Part shown: positions 22,401 to 33,635 of the stretch, piece by piece
Position numbering within the stretch: position 1 is the stretch's first letter
How the letters are laid out: the number at the start of each line of letters is the position of its first letter
Assembly: GCA_963969345.1 (NCBI GenBank)
Contig: OZ017766.1
Coordinates: 6,324,001-6,388,000, forward strand
Direction: 5' to 3'
From: Turbatrix aceti
Taxonomy: Eukaryota > Nematoda > Chromadorea > Rhabditida > Panagrolaimidae
DNA length: 64,000 bases
Notes under the pieces: model-generated
What the model was told of the DNA's origin: nothing
Database searches by the model: none
The model's input: the letters and a program-made list of their open reading frames with translations, nothing else
Made by a program: the position numbers and the translations under genes

Positions 22401-25400
22401 TGAGACCGAAAGTGAATTTTTCCTAAATAATTTTCGTGTTAAGAACGAAATTAGTTTTTTCCGAATAATTTTTGCGGTTTTCCTGTTTTTTTTGCTCATA
22501 CCTTTTTTTTTTAGGCAGATGCCGTGAAGTTGTCAGATTTCGCCCGTCAAGCCAAGGACGTGTTATCGGGCAAATCCACCGCAGAAAAGGAAAACAAGCC
22601 CGACATCGACGAACTCGGAGCTGCAGACGCTGCCATCCTGGACGAAGACTTTGATGGCCTCGACGAAGATGACGACGACACCAACCCCTTTGCGATCCGC
22701 GGCAGTCTGGCCCCGCCTCCTCCCGGCATGTCACCTCTCTTCTGCCTGCCCCTGTACTCTCTGCTGCCGTCGGCGAAGCAGAAACGCGTCTTCGACCCTC
22801 CGCCTCCCGGAACGCGGCTCTGCGTCATCGCAACCAACGTCGCAGAAACGTCACTCACGATCCCCGATATCAGATACGTCGTTGACAGCGGACGTGAAAA
22901 ACGCAGGGATTACGACCCCATTACCGGTGTTTCCCAATTTCGCGTTCACTGGATCAGTCAGGCATCCGCTGCGCAGAGATCCGGTCGCGCGGGTCGTGTC
23001 CAGGCAGGCCACGCCTACCGGATGTACTCCTCCGCTGTGTTTGACGACCTGCCGACTTTCTCGGCACCTGAAATTCTGAACAAGCCGGTGGATCAGCTGG
23101 TGCTGCATCTCAAGGCTATGAACATTGTCAAGGTCAAGAATTTTCCTTTTCCGACGCCTCCGAACTCGGATCAGCTGGATGTCGCGGAAAAGAGACTCGT
23201 TCGACTCGGCGCGCTTGCTGTGCCTCCGGGAGCGAATGTAAGTTGCTAACGTTTTCTGGGAAAGTACTGTTGCTAAAATTCTATTTTTGACGTAAAAAAA
23301 TTTTTGACACTTTTTTTCGTAATTTTTTATTTTAATCGGTGATATTCATTTTTTTTTCATTAAAATTTTGTTTTTCGCAGAAAAAAATGTAAATACGATA
23401 TTTATTTTTTCAATACCTAATTTTTGAAACTTTTTGACGGTAAAAACAATTTTGCCGTAATATTCAATATTTTTAATGCTATTTTTTTCCATAGAAATTT
23501 TTTTTAACCTATCAGGACCGATTTTGGCTAAAAGTTTTTTTCCGCCGACTATTGAATTTTTATTTCCGTTTTTTCACTTCGGAGAATTTTTACAATGAAA
23601 ATATTTCAAATTGCAAAAATAACGTAACCAAAAAACAGCACATTTTTGTTATTTTTCGCCCATTTTTAATTTTTTTGCTCCTTTTTTTTCCATCTAAAAT
23701 TTGAACGCAATTACAAATTTAGTTTCTATCATTTTTGTAATCACGCGTCGAAATTTTTGTCAAAACTGCATTTTTTAAATTTCGAAGATTTACCACCATT
23801 TTTCACGTTAAAAGTTTCAAACTTTTTTTTTTCAGGAAGCGAAGGTGACCCCCCTCGGAAAGACCCTTTCCCTCTTCCCCCTCGCCCCACCCTTCGCCAA
23901 GATGCTCGCCATGGCGAACCAGCACGCGCTCATGCCGTACGTGATCTACCTCGTCTCTGCGCTCTCCGTCCGCGAGCCGATGGTCCACGTCGCGCAGACC
24001 GGCGTCGAGGCGGGCCGGGATCGTCTGAAAGCGCAGAAGGACATGACCGAGCAACTCCGTCAGCGCCAGGCGTGGTGCGGCATCGGACAGGCCCGTCGCC
24101 TCGGAGATCTGACGGTTTTGCTGAAAGCGTTGGGCGCTGCGGATTTTGGCCGAATGCCCCGGGCGCAGTGCGAAGCGATGGGTCTTCGATTCAAGGCGGT
24201 CATTGAAATTCGAAAGATGCGACGACAACTTGTCAACCTGATCAACGCGTCGTGCTCGCTGAAGACCGAACTGGCACTGGATAACTCGCTCCAGCCGCCG
24301 AGTGATGAGCAATGCAGGCTTCTGAGGCAGATTGTCGTCGCCTGTCTGCCGAATCAGATTGCAAAGAGGGTGGATGTCAGCGAGGATGGCACGCCCGTTC
24401 CGAAGGGCGCTTACCAGTGTCAGCTTCTTGAAGTGGGTTTTTTTCACAATTTAAAAAAAATTTAATTCATTAAAAAAATTTTTATCTAAAAAATTTTTAA
24501 GACGAGCCCCATAAAAAATTTTAAATTTTTTTTAAATTTAATTTTTATTTTTTACAATTTTTATATTCAAAAAATTGAAAAACGAGTAAAAAACATTTTT
24601 TTAAATTAATAAAAATGAGAAATAACAAAAAAAGCGTTTTTTAATAAATTAAAAAATACAATTAAAAAATTATCAGCGGTTTTTTTTTCATTTTTTTCGA
24701 TGGTTTTTTTCAGACGATTTATTACGTTTTTTTCTAAAATTGTTGGTTGTTGCGTACGATTTCAACATTTTTTAGAAAAAATAGTTTTTTTTCCAATCAT
24801 TTTTTAATGTATTTATAAAAAAATTTTTAAAAATTTTCGTTTTTTAATTTTTTTCAAACTTCATTTTTCAATTTTTCAAAAATTATTTCAGGAGTACGTG
24901 TTTATCGATTCATCGTCCATGCTCTTCAAAGACCAGCCAGACTACGTCCTCTACCAGGAAATCGTTCAATTCGGTGCCAAAAAGTGCCTCCAGGCCGTCT
25001 GCATGGTTGAACCCGAATGGCTGCCCCAACTCGCCGAGCCCTACTGCCAATTCTCGTTCCAGGACGCCGAAAAGGATCCTCCAAGATTCTGCCAGAAAAC
25101 AGGCGTCGTCGTACAAACCGCGACCGTCACATTCGGAGAACGCGGATGGAAGCTGGAATCGATAGATCGACCGATGCCAATGTCGATCGATTACGTCAAG
25201 CACTTTGCCCGCCTCTTCCTCGCCGGCTTTGTCTGTCCCAAACTCGTTCCATTTGTCTCCCTGCTTCTCGCGTCACCGGAGACGATGATCAAGCCCTGGG
25301 CGAAGCTCCAGAAGAAGACTGATCGTCTCCTGGATGCTCTCATCGCGGAAGACGTCACGTCGAGGGACAGACTGCTGGAAGTGTTCGCAAAGAAGGACGA

Positions 25401-25482
25401 CTACCTTGTGGAAGAGTACCTGGAATGGCTGCCCGCGGCCCATCATGATAAGGTCCGGCTTATCTGGCCTCCTGTGGATTAG
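19477..25482 (+). CDS. rha-2: DEAH-box RNA helicase of the DHX37/Dhr1 family (ribosome biogenesis)
   Basis: Nine exons (19477-19779, 19831-19946, 20527-20962, 21019-21204, 21530-21792, 21834-22107, 22515-23237, 23836-24432, 24892-25482) join in frame to 1162 residues, close to human DHX37 (about 1150). The family releases U3 snoRNA from pre-rRNA in the nucleolus during small-subunit assembly. Residues 1-110 are Lys-rich ([15 protein letters not shown]). Helicase motifs are Walker A GSGKT with Lys297, EPRR, DEAH at 387-390, SAT at 423-425, [11 protein letters not shown] near 633 and QRSGRAGR at 680-687. An acidic insert (about 555-585, [13 protein letters not shown]) lies between the RecA domains, as is usual for this family. 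The carboxyl part holds HA2/OB-fold regions. The symbol is by homology to C. elegans. Confidence 0.92.
20010..20470. repeat. Palindromic MITE-like repeat A, copy 4, in intron 2 of the DHX37 gene
   Basis: Arms end in gaaaattcttcatga (20014) and its reverse tcatgaagaatttcc (20454). Internal family marks are present on both arms (gatcgatgtgatttttgata, ggggttatcaccttg, gcatttttcaaggtgataac). The centre is near 20210. Confidence 0.7.
21205..21529. repeat. Intronic degenerate tandem repeat (DHX37 gene, intron 4)
   Basis: Units contain aaaagtaacgtt followed by ctaccgta and tttcgttgcaagat, repeated about three times between 21235 and 21430. A private repeat, not shared with other introns. Confidence 0.5.
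22108..22514. repeat. Intronic degenerate tandem repeat (DHX37 gene, intron 6)
   Basis: About six to seven units of roughly 45-55 bp with core aataattttcgtgttgaaacc and aaattaggttttt between 22185 and 22480. No coding. Confidence 0.55.
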
Positions 25483-26105
25483 TGAGGAAGGTCGGGAATG
25501 AGATCGATGTTGTTGTTGATTTTTTTGTTGTTGTTTGGAATAATAAATTTGAAGGAACGAAGGTTGAAAGTGGTGTTGCACACGTCGCCTTGGCGTCTTT
25601 GTATTTTTGGCAAAAAAAAACATTTTTTTTGGAATGTAAATTTTTTTTATTAAAAAATGTTTTGGAATGCAAATTTTTTAATTAATTTAATTTTTTTAAA
25701 TTAATTTAATTTTTTAATTAAAACAACTTCAAAAAATTTAATTTTTAAAATTTTAAAATTAAAAAATAAAAATGTATTTTTTTTATTTTTTATTTTTAAA
25801 TTTAAGAAAAAATATGATTTGCAAAATTGAACAAAACCTTTGTTTTGGTTTTCGTTTTTTTATATTTTTTCATTAAAAGATTTTATTTTCGAATTAAAAA
25901 AATTCCTAATTTTTTATTTTTTAGATTATTTTTTTAAACAAAAAAAAATACATTTTTATTTTTTCAGTGTTTTTTTTAATGTTTTGCATTCTTTTAAATT
26001 TTAAAAACAAATTATAATCATTTTTTCTTATTTTTCTTGAATTTTTATTTTTTAATTTTTAACGAAAAAATTCATATTAATTTTGTGAAAAGTTTAAATT
26101 ACAGT
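25483..26105. other. AT-rich intergenic spacer
   Basis: Contains a likely poly(A) signal region (gaataataaatttg, about 25540) for the helicase gene, then several hundred bases of A/T-homopolymer-like sequence. It ends in aaattacagt just before the next ATG, an acceptor-like context that may serve trans-splicing. Confidence 0.5.
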
Positions 26106-28296
26106 ATGCTGAGGTATATCCAAGGAATCAGGTTTTTGACACCCTGGCGCCGATTTTCTTCTCCCCACGCCCAAAATTTTTCTAATCAGCGTGGAGCGAA
26201 AAAGCCAACGGCGGTGATCCATGAACCTGTACCATCATCTGAATCCGACCATCAGAATCCGGAGGACGGTGCCACCATCGAGACAGTGGACAACTCACAG
26301 CTCTACCCCTCTGAAGGATTTTTGAGGAAAATCCAGCGAAGGCGACTCTTCGATCGACTTTCTATTCTTATCGCTGAGGTTGAGGTGAGTCACCTGGGAT
26401 GATTTATCCAGGTAAAAAAAAAAATTTATTGGTAGGTGATCAAAGAACTGACCCACGAGGTGCCAAGCAGACTGACGGACGCCCAGTGGGACATGCTTCT
26501 GGCAATTCGGCGTGCAGATGAAAGACACGAATTTTTGAGATCCGCGTATTACTCTGAAATTAGTCGGGAAAAAACGTCGCAGGCAAATGCAGAGGCCAAT
26601 CATACAAAATCCGCGGTACTCGCGGACAAACAGGTCAGGTACGATGCGGGCGAGATGGTCTACGGCAGGGGATTTTACGATTTCATCGATTTGAGAGGAT
26701 CGGAATTTAGGAGTGAGTTTTTTTATAAAAAAAGGTCTAAAAATAATTTTTGAAATTTATTTTTGAAAAAAAAAATCTAAAAATAATTTTTTTAATTAAT
26801 TTATTTTTGGAAATTTTGAGTTCTAAAATTTCTAAAAAAAAGAAATTACATCACTTTCACTTTTTTTTTGGTTTTTGCAACAAACGAACAATTTTTTTTG
26901 TGTTCTGATTTGGACATGAAAATGTTCGAAATTAGTTTGTTTTTCGGAAGCTCGAAAAAGTGACCCAAAAATTAACCTAAAAAATGTACAATTTTAGGTT
27001 TTTTGTGCAAATTTTACATTTTCGAAAAACAATGGCATTTTTATTTCCATTGTCGTCATTAGGAAAAAAAATTTAAATTAAAAAAAAAATTTCTATTCAA
27101 AAAAATTTTTGGATAAAAAAAATCCTCGACCGTTCGATTTATCTGTTTAGGACAAGTCGACAACTACCACGGAGCTCAGCTAATAGCCAGAGAGCGTGTA
27201 GCTGATCCCATGCCGCAGCTCATCGTTGACTGTCGATATTTGCAAAAGAACAGCGAACGGCATACTAACAATTTTGTCAAGTAAGTTTTTTCCAAAAAAA
27301 AAATTCCGTAACTCGATTTTCAATTTTGTCCCATGAAAATGTGCGATTTAGGCAGGTAAAAACGCTCTACGACTACAATTGGTTCCACCCCGATCCCTAC
27401 CGTATTACGATCACCAATCTCTTCATGGACCAATACGTGGCCCGACTCGTCAAAATGTATTGGCACTTTGCGTTCGGCAACGCTGTCAGAAACGAGACCG
27501 ACGATGATGCGCCGAGCGACGACTTTGACCTGGCTGAATTTGAGGATTTTGAGGACCTTTTTCCGGTCGCTGGTCCTGGCAAGCAGGTCTTCGCGCCACG
27601 GATTACGTCTAGGTCTATTCGAGATGCTCTGGATCCTGGAATTAGGAACGGTACCTTTTTTAATTTTTTTTTTAATTTTTTTAATTAAATTTATTTTTTA
27701 AAATTTATTTTTGTGATAAAAAAAATGTTTTTTTAGAAGAAGTCGCAGTCATAGGCCGGAGCGCATCGAGATTTCTCCCGGACGATCTGAGCAGGTTCAA
27801 AGCCTTTGTCCTCTCCACGAGCCTCGATGAAGCCAATTCGTTCCACACGTCCTCCATCGCTGCTTCGGATGACGGATTCACATCTTATCGGCTCCCGATC
27901 GAGAAATACGTTTCCTGGACCCGTGGATCCAAAAATCTGTCCTTTGCCCGGACCGCTGCGATCCTCAAAGAAGTACTCCAGGGCCGAAGCACCTGGTCCG
28001 ATGCCATCAAAGGTAACGTCCCTGCGTGGCACCTGGTCCCCTACAGCGAACCTCGTCCGATACCCCACGAAGTCGAAGTGAACCGCAAAGCCAAGGAAGA
28101 AAAAATGCTGGTTGTCAAAAAAGCCCTCAGCGAGATCCTGGTCAACAAAGTGAGAATCTCCGAAGTCGAAGCCCAGACGAGGGGGCCTAATAGGAGGCAG
28201 AAACCGGCAGGCGAGCAAGGACCCCGACCGAAGAGGCAGCATCGATACAGTCGGGAAGAAAGAAATCGACGGAGAAAGGAAGAACAGGGCGAGTAA
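26106..28296 (+). CDS. Mitochondrial RNase P protein 1 / tRNA m1R9 methyltransferase (TRMT10C-MRPP1 type)
   Basis: Five exons (26106-26384, 26436-26712, 27151-27280, 27352-27650, 27737-28296) join in frame to 514 residues. The amino terminus (MLRYIQGIRFLTPWRRFSS) is basic and aromatic without acids, a mitochondrial targeting type. The carboxyl half has the Trm10 SPOUT-fold marks: PQLIVDCRYL (first strand), VAVIGRSASRFL, FKAFVLSTSLDEANSF, then RLPIEKYVSW, KNLSFARTAAILKEVLQG and WSDAI, the region forming the SAM-binding knot. The carboxyl end is strongly basic (RRQKPAGEQG, RKEEQGE). In animals this protein, with an SDR dehydrogenase and the nuclease PRORP, processes mitochondrial tRNA 5' ends and methylates position 9. 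An acidic insert (TDDDAPSDDFDLAEFEDFED) is unusual. The TRMT10A/B paralogues are nuclear or cytosolic, so the presequence favours the C type. Confidence 0.82.
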
Positions 28297-29404
28297 ACAC
28301 GCAACTGTTTTTTGGGTTTTTTAGACGTTGAATAATAAAATTTGAGGTTTTTGAGAAAAAGAGTCTATTGATGAGTTTTACGGTTAATCATCCGTTTTCT
28401 GTACATTTGAGAGAGAAACTGACCCTTGAACCCGTTGAACCTTGCCTATTGTTCTCGTTTGCGTTCACGTTCATATTAACGTTCTCGACCTTGGCAATTG
28501 GCAAATGATTCAGGGTTGATTGATTCTAGGAAAGAGCAAAGCGCATTCTTTCTTGTTCATAGAACTCATTCATGAACGCGCATTTTTTTGCGCATATTGT
28601 TACAACATTTGATAAAGCGTTCTCTTTATTTTTTGCATCATTAATAATCTGATGTGTTTGATTGACAGGTTAAATAATTGAATGGAACAATGGATTTTTT
28701 TGTTATGTGTTGGTATTTTGTAACATTATGGTCATCGTATACAAACTCGATTTTTTCTGAAACTGAAAAAATGTTAACGTGATAAGCAAAAATTGTGAGT
28801 TTTGAATTTTTTGGCGATATTTGACAGTCTTCAAGCCGAGAAATTTTACAATCCGTCAATGGCACACAAATCAAAACATGCAAACTATACTGATTCCAAC
28901 TTTTTGAAAAAACGCTCGGTTACTGAAGTCAAACGAACCAAAGTTTCGATCCGAGAATCTGTTTTGATTTGCACGAGTTTCGACATCAAGCAGCACACTT
29001 ACCTAATCTTATGAATTTTCTTGCTTGGATGAACATTTTTTAAGTCAATCAAAGAAAAACTCATCTCAAATCGACCTTGCGAACACCTCGACTTTGTTCG
29101 GTGCTCTCTCAAATTGGAACGCTCGAACGATGACTATGATCTTCAGTCTTAATAAGTTATCGTTATTGTATCTATTTTAGTTTTGTCCAATCCAGTTTTT
29201 TTAACAGCAATGATACAACAGCTCACGAATTGTTCACGCAGTTTTTATTACTATCATCGGAAGTCGGACATACTTGTGACATTTTCACGTGGTTTCATCA
29301 CTATCAAGTCGTATAGTTACGATGAGCATACTGTATCTCCAGCCTTATAAAGGCCGAACGCCGAACATTGTCAGTATAGTCAACCCTGCAAGTTGACAGT
29401 AAAG
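28297..29404. other. Intergenic region upstream of the UGT cluster
   Basis: Holds the 3' end of the TRMT10C-type gene (aataataaaa at about 28331) and the promoter of UGT-1. No gene is supported; the ORFs on both strands are short and featureless. Confidence 0.5.
29346..29351 (+). promoter_or_regulatory. TATA box of UGT-1
   Basis: TATAAA in ccttataaaggc, 54 bp before the start codon. UGT-2 has the same ccttataaag context at 32182. Confidence 0.55.
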
Positions 29405-31133
29405 ATGGTTCAACATCTTCATCTGCTCTTCTGCTCACTGATATGCGCTTCCACGGCTTTGAAGATTCTGGTCTACAGCCCAACAGCCAGCAAAAGCCAC
29501 ATGTTGTCAAATGGACGTATTGCCGATACACTCGCGGCCGCCGGGCACAATGTGGTATGATCTGGGGTTTGGGCAGCCAAATACGGTTGAACTGAATCTT
29601 TTGCAGACCATCGTTGAAGCAGAAACAACCCTTCCTGCGGATTCAGTTGTGTCAACAAAGCTTTCCAACAGAATAGTGCTCAGCGGCTTTGATATGTCTT
29701 TTGTAAGAAATCGCGTTGGAAAGTTCTTCCAAAATGTATTTCAACCAGATCCCTCTATCTACTCTGCATTGACTTCAGATCGATATGAAGTGTTTGGTCT
29801 GCTCGTGAGGGAGATGTGCACAGGTAAGTCAGAAGCGTACGCTTTGCCCCGCGTGAACCTGAACTTTTAGTCATGTTAGAGAAACACGGAGCGTTCTGGG
29901 AAAGTCTGAAGTCCGAACACTTCGACATCTTTATCGCCGAACAACTTGATCTGTGCGCACCTGGCCTGAAGCATCTCATGGGTGCCAAATCCTTTATCTG
30001 GGTATCCAGTCGGCCCCTGGTTGAATACATGACCGGAGTTTTGGGCATTCCAAGCACACCGAGTTTTGTTCCGTCAGTGATGTCCGAATATCCTCGCCTT
30101 ACGGATCAGATGACGATGTATCAGCGTCTGCGAAATATTGTTGAGGTTTACAATTCAAAACGGATGATGGAGATCTGCGAAACGGAAGCGGATATGGTAT
30201 ATCAGAAACAATATGGCACGAGCTTTCCTAAGATGATCGATATCTTGCATAATGTATCCCTGGTTTTTGTATTGGCTGACGAGTTTCTCGCTTTCCCGAG
30301 ACCGATATTGCATAATGTCGTTTACGTTGGCGGCGGAGGCATCGACAACGCCAAGCATCAGCTTCAGGGAAAGTATGTGTCTGAAATGCAGAAGGGTATG
30401 AGCGGAGTAGTTTTTTTCTCCATGGGTACCGTTATGCAGACAAAACTCATGCCGCTCACAATGAAGCAGAACATAATCGCGGCTCTTTCACAGTTTCCAA
30501 ATTACCACTTTCATTGTCAAAGTCGATGAAGATGATCCGGATTTCTTGTTTCTGGCCGAGAACGTGAATAACATCAAGATTGTGCATTGGGCCCCACAAC
30601 CGGCAATCTTGGAACACGATCGATTGAAACTGTTCATCACCCATGGCGGATATAACAGTTTACTAGAAGTCGTTTACGCTGCTAAGCCCGTCATAGCAAT
30701 CCCCATTATCGCAGATCAGTGGTACAACGCTAACGTAGCGCAGCGAAATGGCTTCGGAAGGGTGTTTGACAAGCGACTTCTGGTGGACTCTCCTAACGAG
30801 TTCCACGATCTTCTCAATTTCACACTGGAAAACAGACAAAACTTACGAGAACACGCACTTCGAATTCGGAAACTCATTCGATCGAAGCCAATGGGTGCCA
30901 CTGAACGACTTCTGAAGTACATAAAATTTGTGGGGGAAAATAGGGAATTTCCGGAATTTCATCTCGAGGGAAGAAAGATGTCCACGATTGTTTATTACAA
31001 TTTGGACATCTTTGCGCTTTTGTTGATTGGATCAACTGTTGCGTTGACTTCTATAACTGTAGTTACCGTTTTTGTTATTAGAAATGTTGTTTTGCCATTG
31101 TTGGCGATAAGTGTAAAAGAAAAAAGGGCATGA
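29405..31133 (+). pseudogene. UGT-1: UDP-glucuronosyltransferase with a single-base frameshift
   Basis: Same three-exon layout as the intact UGTs: 29405-29554, 29607-29823, 29871-31133. The amino terminus has a signal peptide (FCSLICASTALK) and the donor-side motif SPTASKSHMLSNGRIADTLA with the conserved catalytic His. The sugar-nucleotide motif (WAPQPAILEHDRLKLFITHG) and the carboxyl membrane helix with KEKRA tail are present. Compared with its neighbours, one extra base stands near 30510-30512, within the codons for YHFIVKVDED. It shifts the frame and ends the first frame at 30529. Everything downstream stays open to 31133. Either a young pseudogene or an assembly/sequencing error. PSPG variant residues (EVVYAAKPVIAIPIIADQ) differ from the array copies. 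Confidence 0.8.
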
Positions 31134-31237
31134 ATAAATATTGAATGTTGTGAGTTCGGATGTTGGTGATTAAAAATTGTTTCTGTTGAAAACATTTCGT
31201 CTAAAAACATCAGTAATGCCAACTTTTTCAGTGTCCA

Positions 31238-31762
31238 ATGTCAAAAAACGTGGAAATAAAAGCCCGAATAGAAGACTTGGACAGTTTTCTTTCGTTGGCG
31301 AAGCGTGTTGCCGGCAACGTCGAGCCAACTGTCATCGATCAGCGCGACACCTTTTTCGCCGCCTCACAGCGTCGTCTCAAACTCCGCGAATTCCTCGACG
31401 GCACACCTGCCGAGCTCATTGCCTACGATCGACCTGATCAACAGGGTCCCAAGGTGTCGGACTTCGTCAAGGCTCGCATCTCGGCTGTCGACGACGTTCC
31501 AGCTCTCAAAGAAGCGCTCATCGCGGCTCTCGGCATCATTGGAACCGTCGCGAAGCGCCGTTACCTGGTCTTGGCTGGCAGAACCAGGATCCACATCGAT
31601 GACGTCGAAGGACTGGGAACTTTTATGGAGCTTGAAGTGCCGGTTGACGATGATCAGTCCATGGAACAGGCGGAGAAGGTGGCACAGGGGCTGATGGTTG
31701 CTCTTGGCATTGGGGAAAAGGATCTCATCCAGGGAGCGTACTTGGATTTACAAGTCAAGTGA
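31238..31762 (+). CDS. CYTH-domain protein (thiamine-triphosphatase / class IV adenylate cyclase fold)
   Basis: Single exon, 174 residues. The start NVEIKARI is the CYTH signature (ExExK-like, here N-V-E-I-K). DTFF, LKLRE, LIAYDRPD, KRRYL, RIHIDDVEGLGTFMELEVPV and a late LI.GAYLDL follow in the family's usual order, with acidic and basic residues lining a triphosphate tunnel. CYTH enzymes hydrolyse or cyclise triphosphate substrates; tripolyphosphatase, thiamine-triphosphatase and cyclase activities all occur, and the substrate cannot be chosen here. The gene begins 104 bp after the UGT-1 stop. An aactttttcag acceptor ends at 31231, seven bases before the ATG, so trans-splicing or an operon arrangement is plausible. 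Confidence 0.85.
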   Translation: MSKNVEIKARIEDLDSFLSLAKRVAGNVEPTVIDQRDTFFAASQRRLKLREFLDGTPAELIAYDRPDQQGPKVSDFVKARISAVDDVPALKEALIAALGIIGTVAKRRYLVLAGRTRIHIDDVEGLGTFMELEVPVDDDQSMEQAEKVAQGLMVALGIGEKDLIQGAYLDLQVK

Positions 31763-32216
31763 ATTTTTGATTGACTTGGATTATTGTTGCATAAATACTA
31801 TCATTAAGACTGTCAGATTGAGCTAATACTTATTTTGCCTTTTAAAAGGTGAATCGGTCGCTTATCAATTGTGAATTTTTTATCGCTCGTAAATTTTACG
31901 CGCCTTTATTTGCGTTTATTTATACGCACATGAGCAAATCGTTTTTCATGTTTTACTACATCTTTTTTTTAAATGTTATGTACGCATGCGTTTGATAAAA
32001 AGTTGTCAAATCAAGTTTCAGTCAAACAAGGATGCACAAGTTCTTCGTGTAGTCCGTCCTGCTCTTACTGCAAACACGTGGGAATTTGACGTGTGAGTTC
32101 ACCTTAACCTCTGATTCGATCAGTACAAAGTTATGCGATGACAATGTGCTTACCTTGTGCTCCAATGGGTTCACCAGACCTTATAAAGCGACTATCGATA
32201 ACGTCGACCTGGCCGG
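31763..32216. other. Intergenic, with UGT-2 promoter
   Basis: No gene seen. TATAAA at 32182-32187 in ccttataaagcg lies 29 bp before the chosen UGT-2 start. Confidence 0.5.
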
Positions 32217-33435
32217 TTGACAGACATGATTCTTTTTCAACCCTTGCTGGTGCTGTTCTGCACGCTGCTATGTTCTTCCACGGCTTTGAAGATTTTGGTT
32301 TACAGTCCGACGATCAGCAAAAGTCATATGTTGTCTAATGGGCGTATCGCCGATACACTTGCTGCTGACGGTCACAATGTGGTATGCTACTTTGTGTTCT
32401 ATTGTGTAAAGCTCAAATGAATCATTTATAGACCATCGTTGAGGCCGAATTTATGATTCCGGCAAACTCAATAAAAACAACCAAACTTTCGAACAAAGTA
32501 GTACTTAGTGGCTGGGATGCATCTGATTCCGATACCCGTATGAAATCATTCTTTTCGAATATCTTCAAGCCAGATCCGTCGATCTATGATGCACTGACTA
32601 ATGATCGATACAAAATGATGGGTGATTTTGTGAGGAGAAATTGCAAAGGTAAGCTCGAGTCGAACTTTTTGTACTCCTTCAGTCCACAATTTTCAGTCAT
32701 GTTAGAAAAGCACAGCAAATTCTGGGAAAACCTAAAATCCGAAGAATTCGACATTTTTATCGCCGAACAGTTTGATTTGTGCGCACCAGGGTTGAGGCAT
32801 CTCATGGGTGCAAAATCATTTATCTGGGTGTCCAGTTGTCCGTTGGTGGAGTATATGACTGGTATTTTGGGTATCCCGATCACACCAAGCTTTGTTCCGG
32901 CAGTGTTTTCTGAATATCCTAATCTGACTGATAAGATGACAATGTATCAGCGTCTACGCAACATCATCGATGTCTACAATGGAAAACGAATGCTCGAACT
33001 CAGCGAAGAGGAAGCAGATATCCTTTTCCAAAAACATTATGGTCCAACATTTCCAAAAATGATCGATATCTTGCATAATGTTTCGCTGGTATTTGTATTG
33101 GCGGACGAGTTTCTCGCTTTTCCCCGACCTGTATTGCACAATGTCATCTACATCGGCGGCGGAGGCATCGACAACGCTAATACCGAACTCGAAGAGCCGT
33201 ATGTATCCGAGATGCAAAAAGGCAAGAAAGGTGTCGTCTTCTTCTCCATGGGCTCCGTCATGAAAACAAAGTTTATGCCGCTTACGATGAGGAAAAATCT
33301 TATCGCTGCGTTTTCTCAGTTTCCGGATTATCACTTTATCGTCAAGGTAGACGAAGACGACCCAGACATCACACCTTTAGCAGAGAACATTCAAAACATC
33401 AAACTCGTACACTGGGCCCCACAACCGGGAATCCT

Positions 33436-33635
33436 NNNNNNNNNNNNNNNNNNNNNNNNNNNNNNNNNNNNNNNNNNNNNNNNNNNNNNNNNNNNNNNNN
33501 NNNNNNNNNNNNNNNNNNNNNNNNNNNNNNNNNNNNNNNNNNNNNNNNNNNNNNNNNNNNNNNNNNNNNNNNNNNNNNNNNNNNNNNNNNNNNNNNNNNN
33601 NNNNNNNNNNNNNNNNNNNNNNNNNNNNNNNNNNN
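33436..33635. other. Assembly gap (200 N)
   Basis: Placeholder-length gap exactly at the left border of the element inside UGT-2. The true length is unknown. It may hide a target-site duplication and the outer end of the element. Confidence 0.95.
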
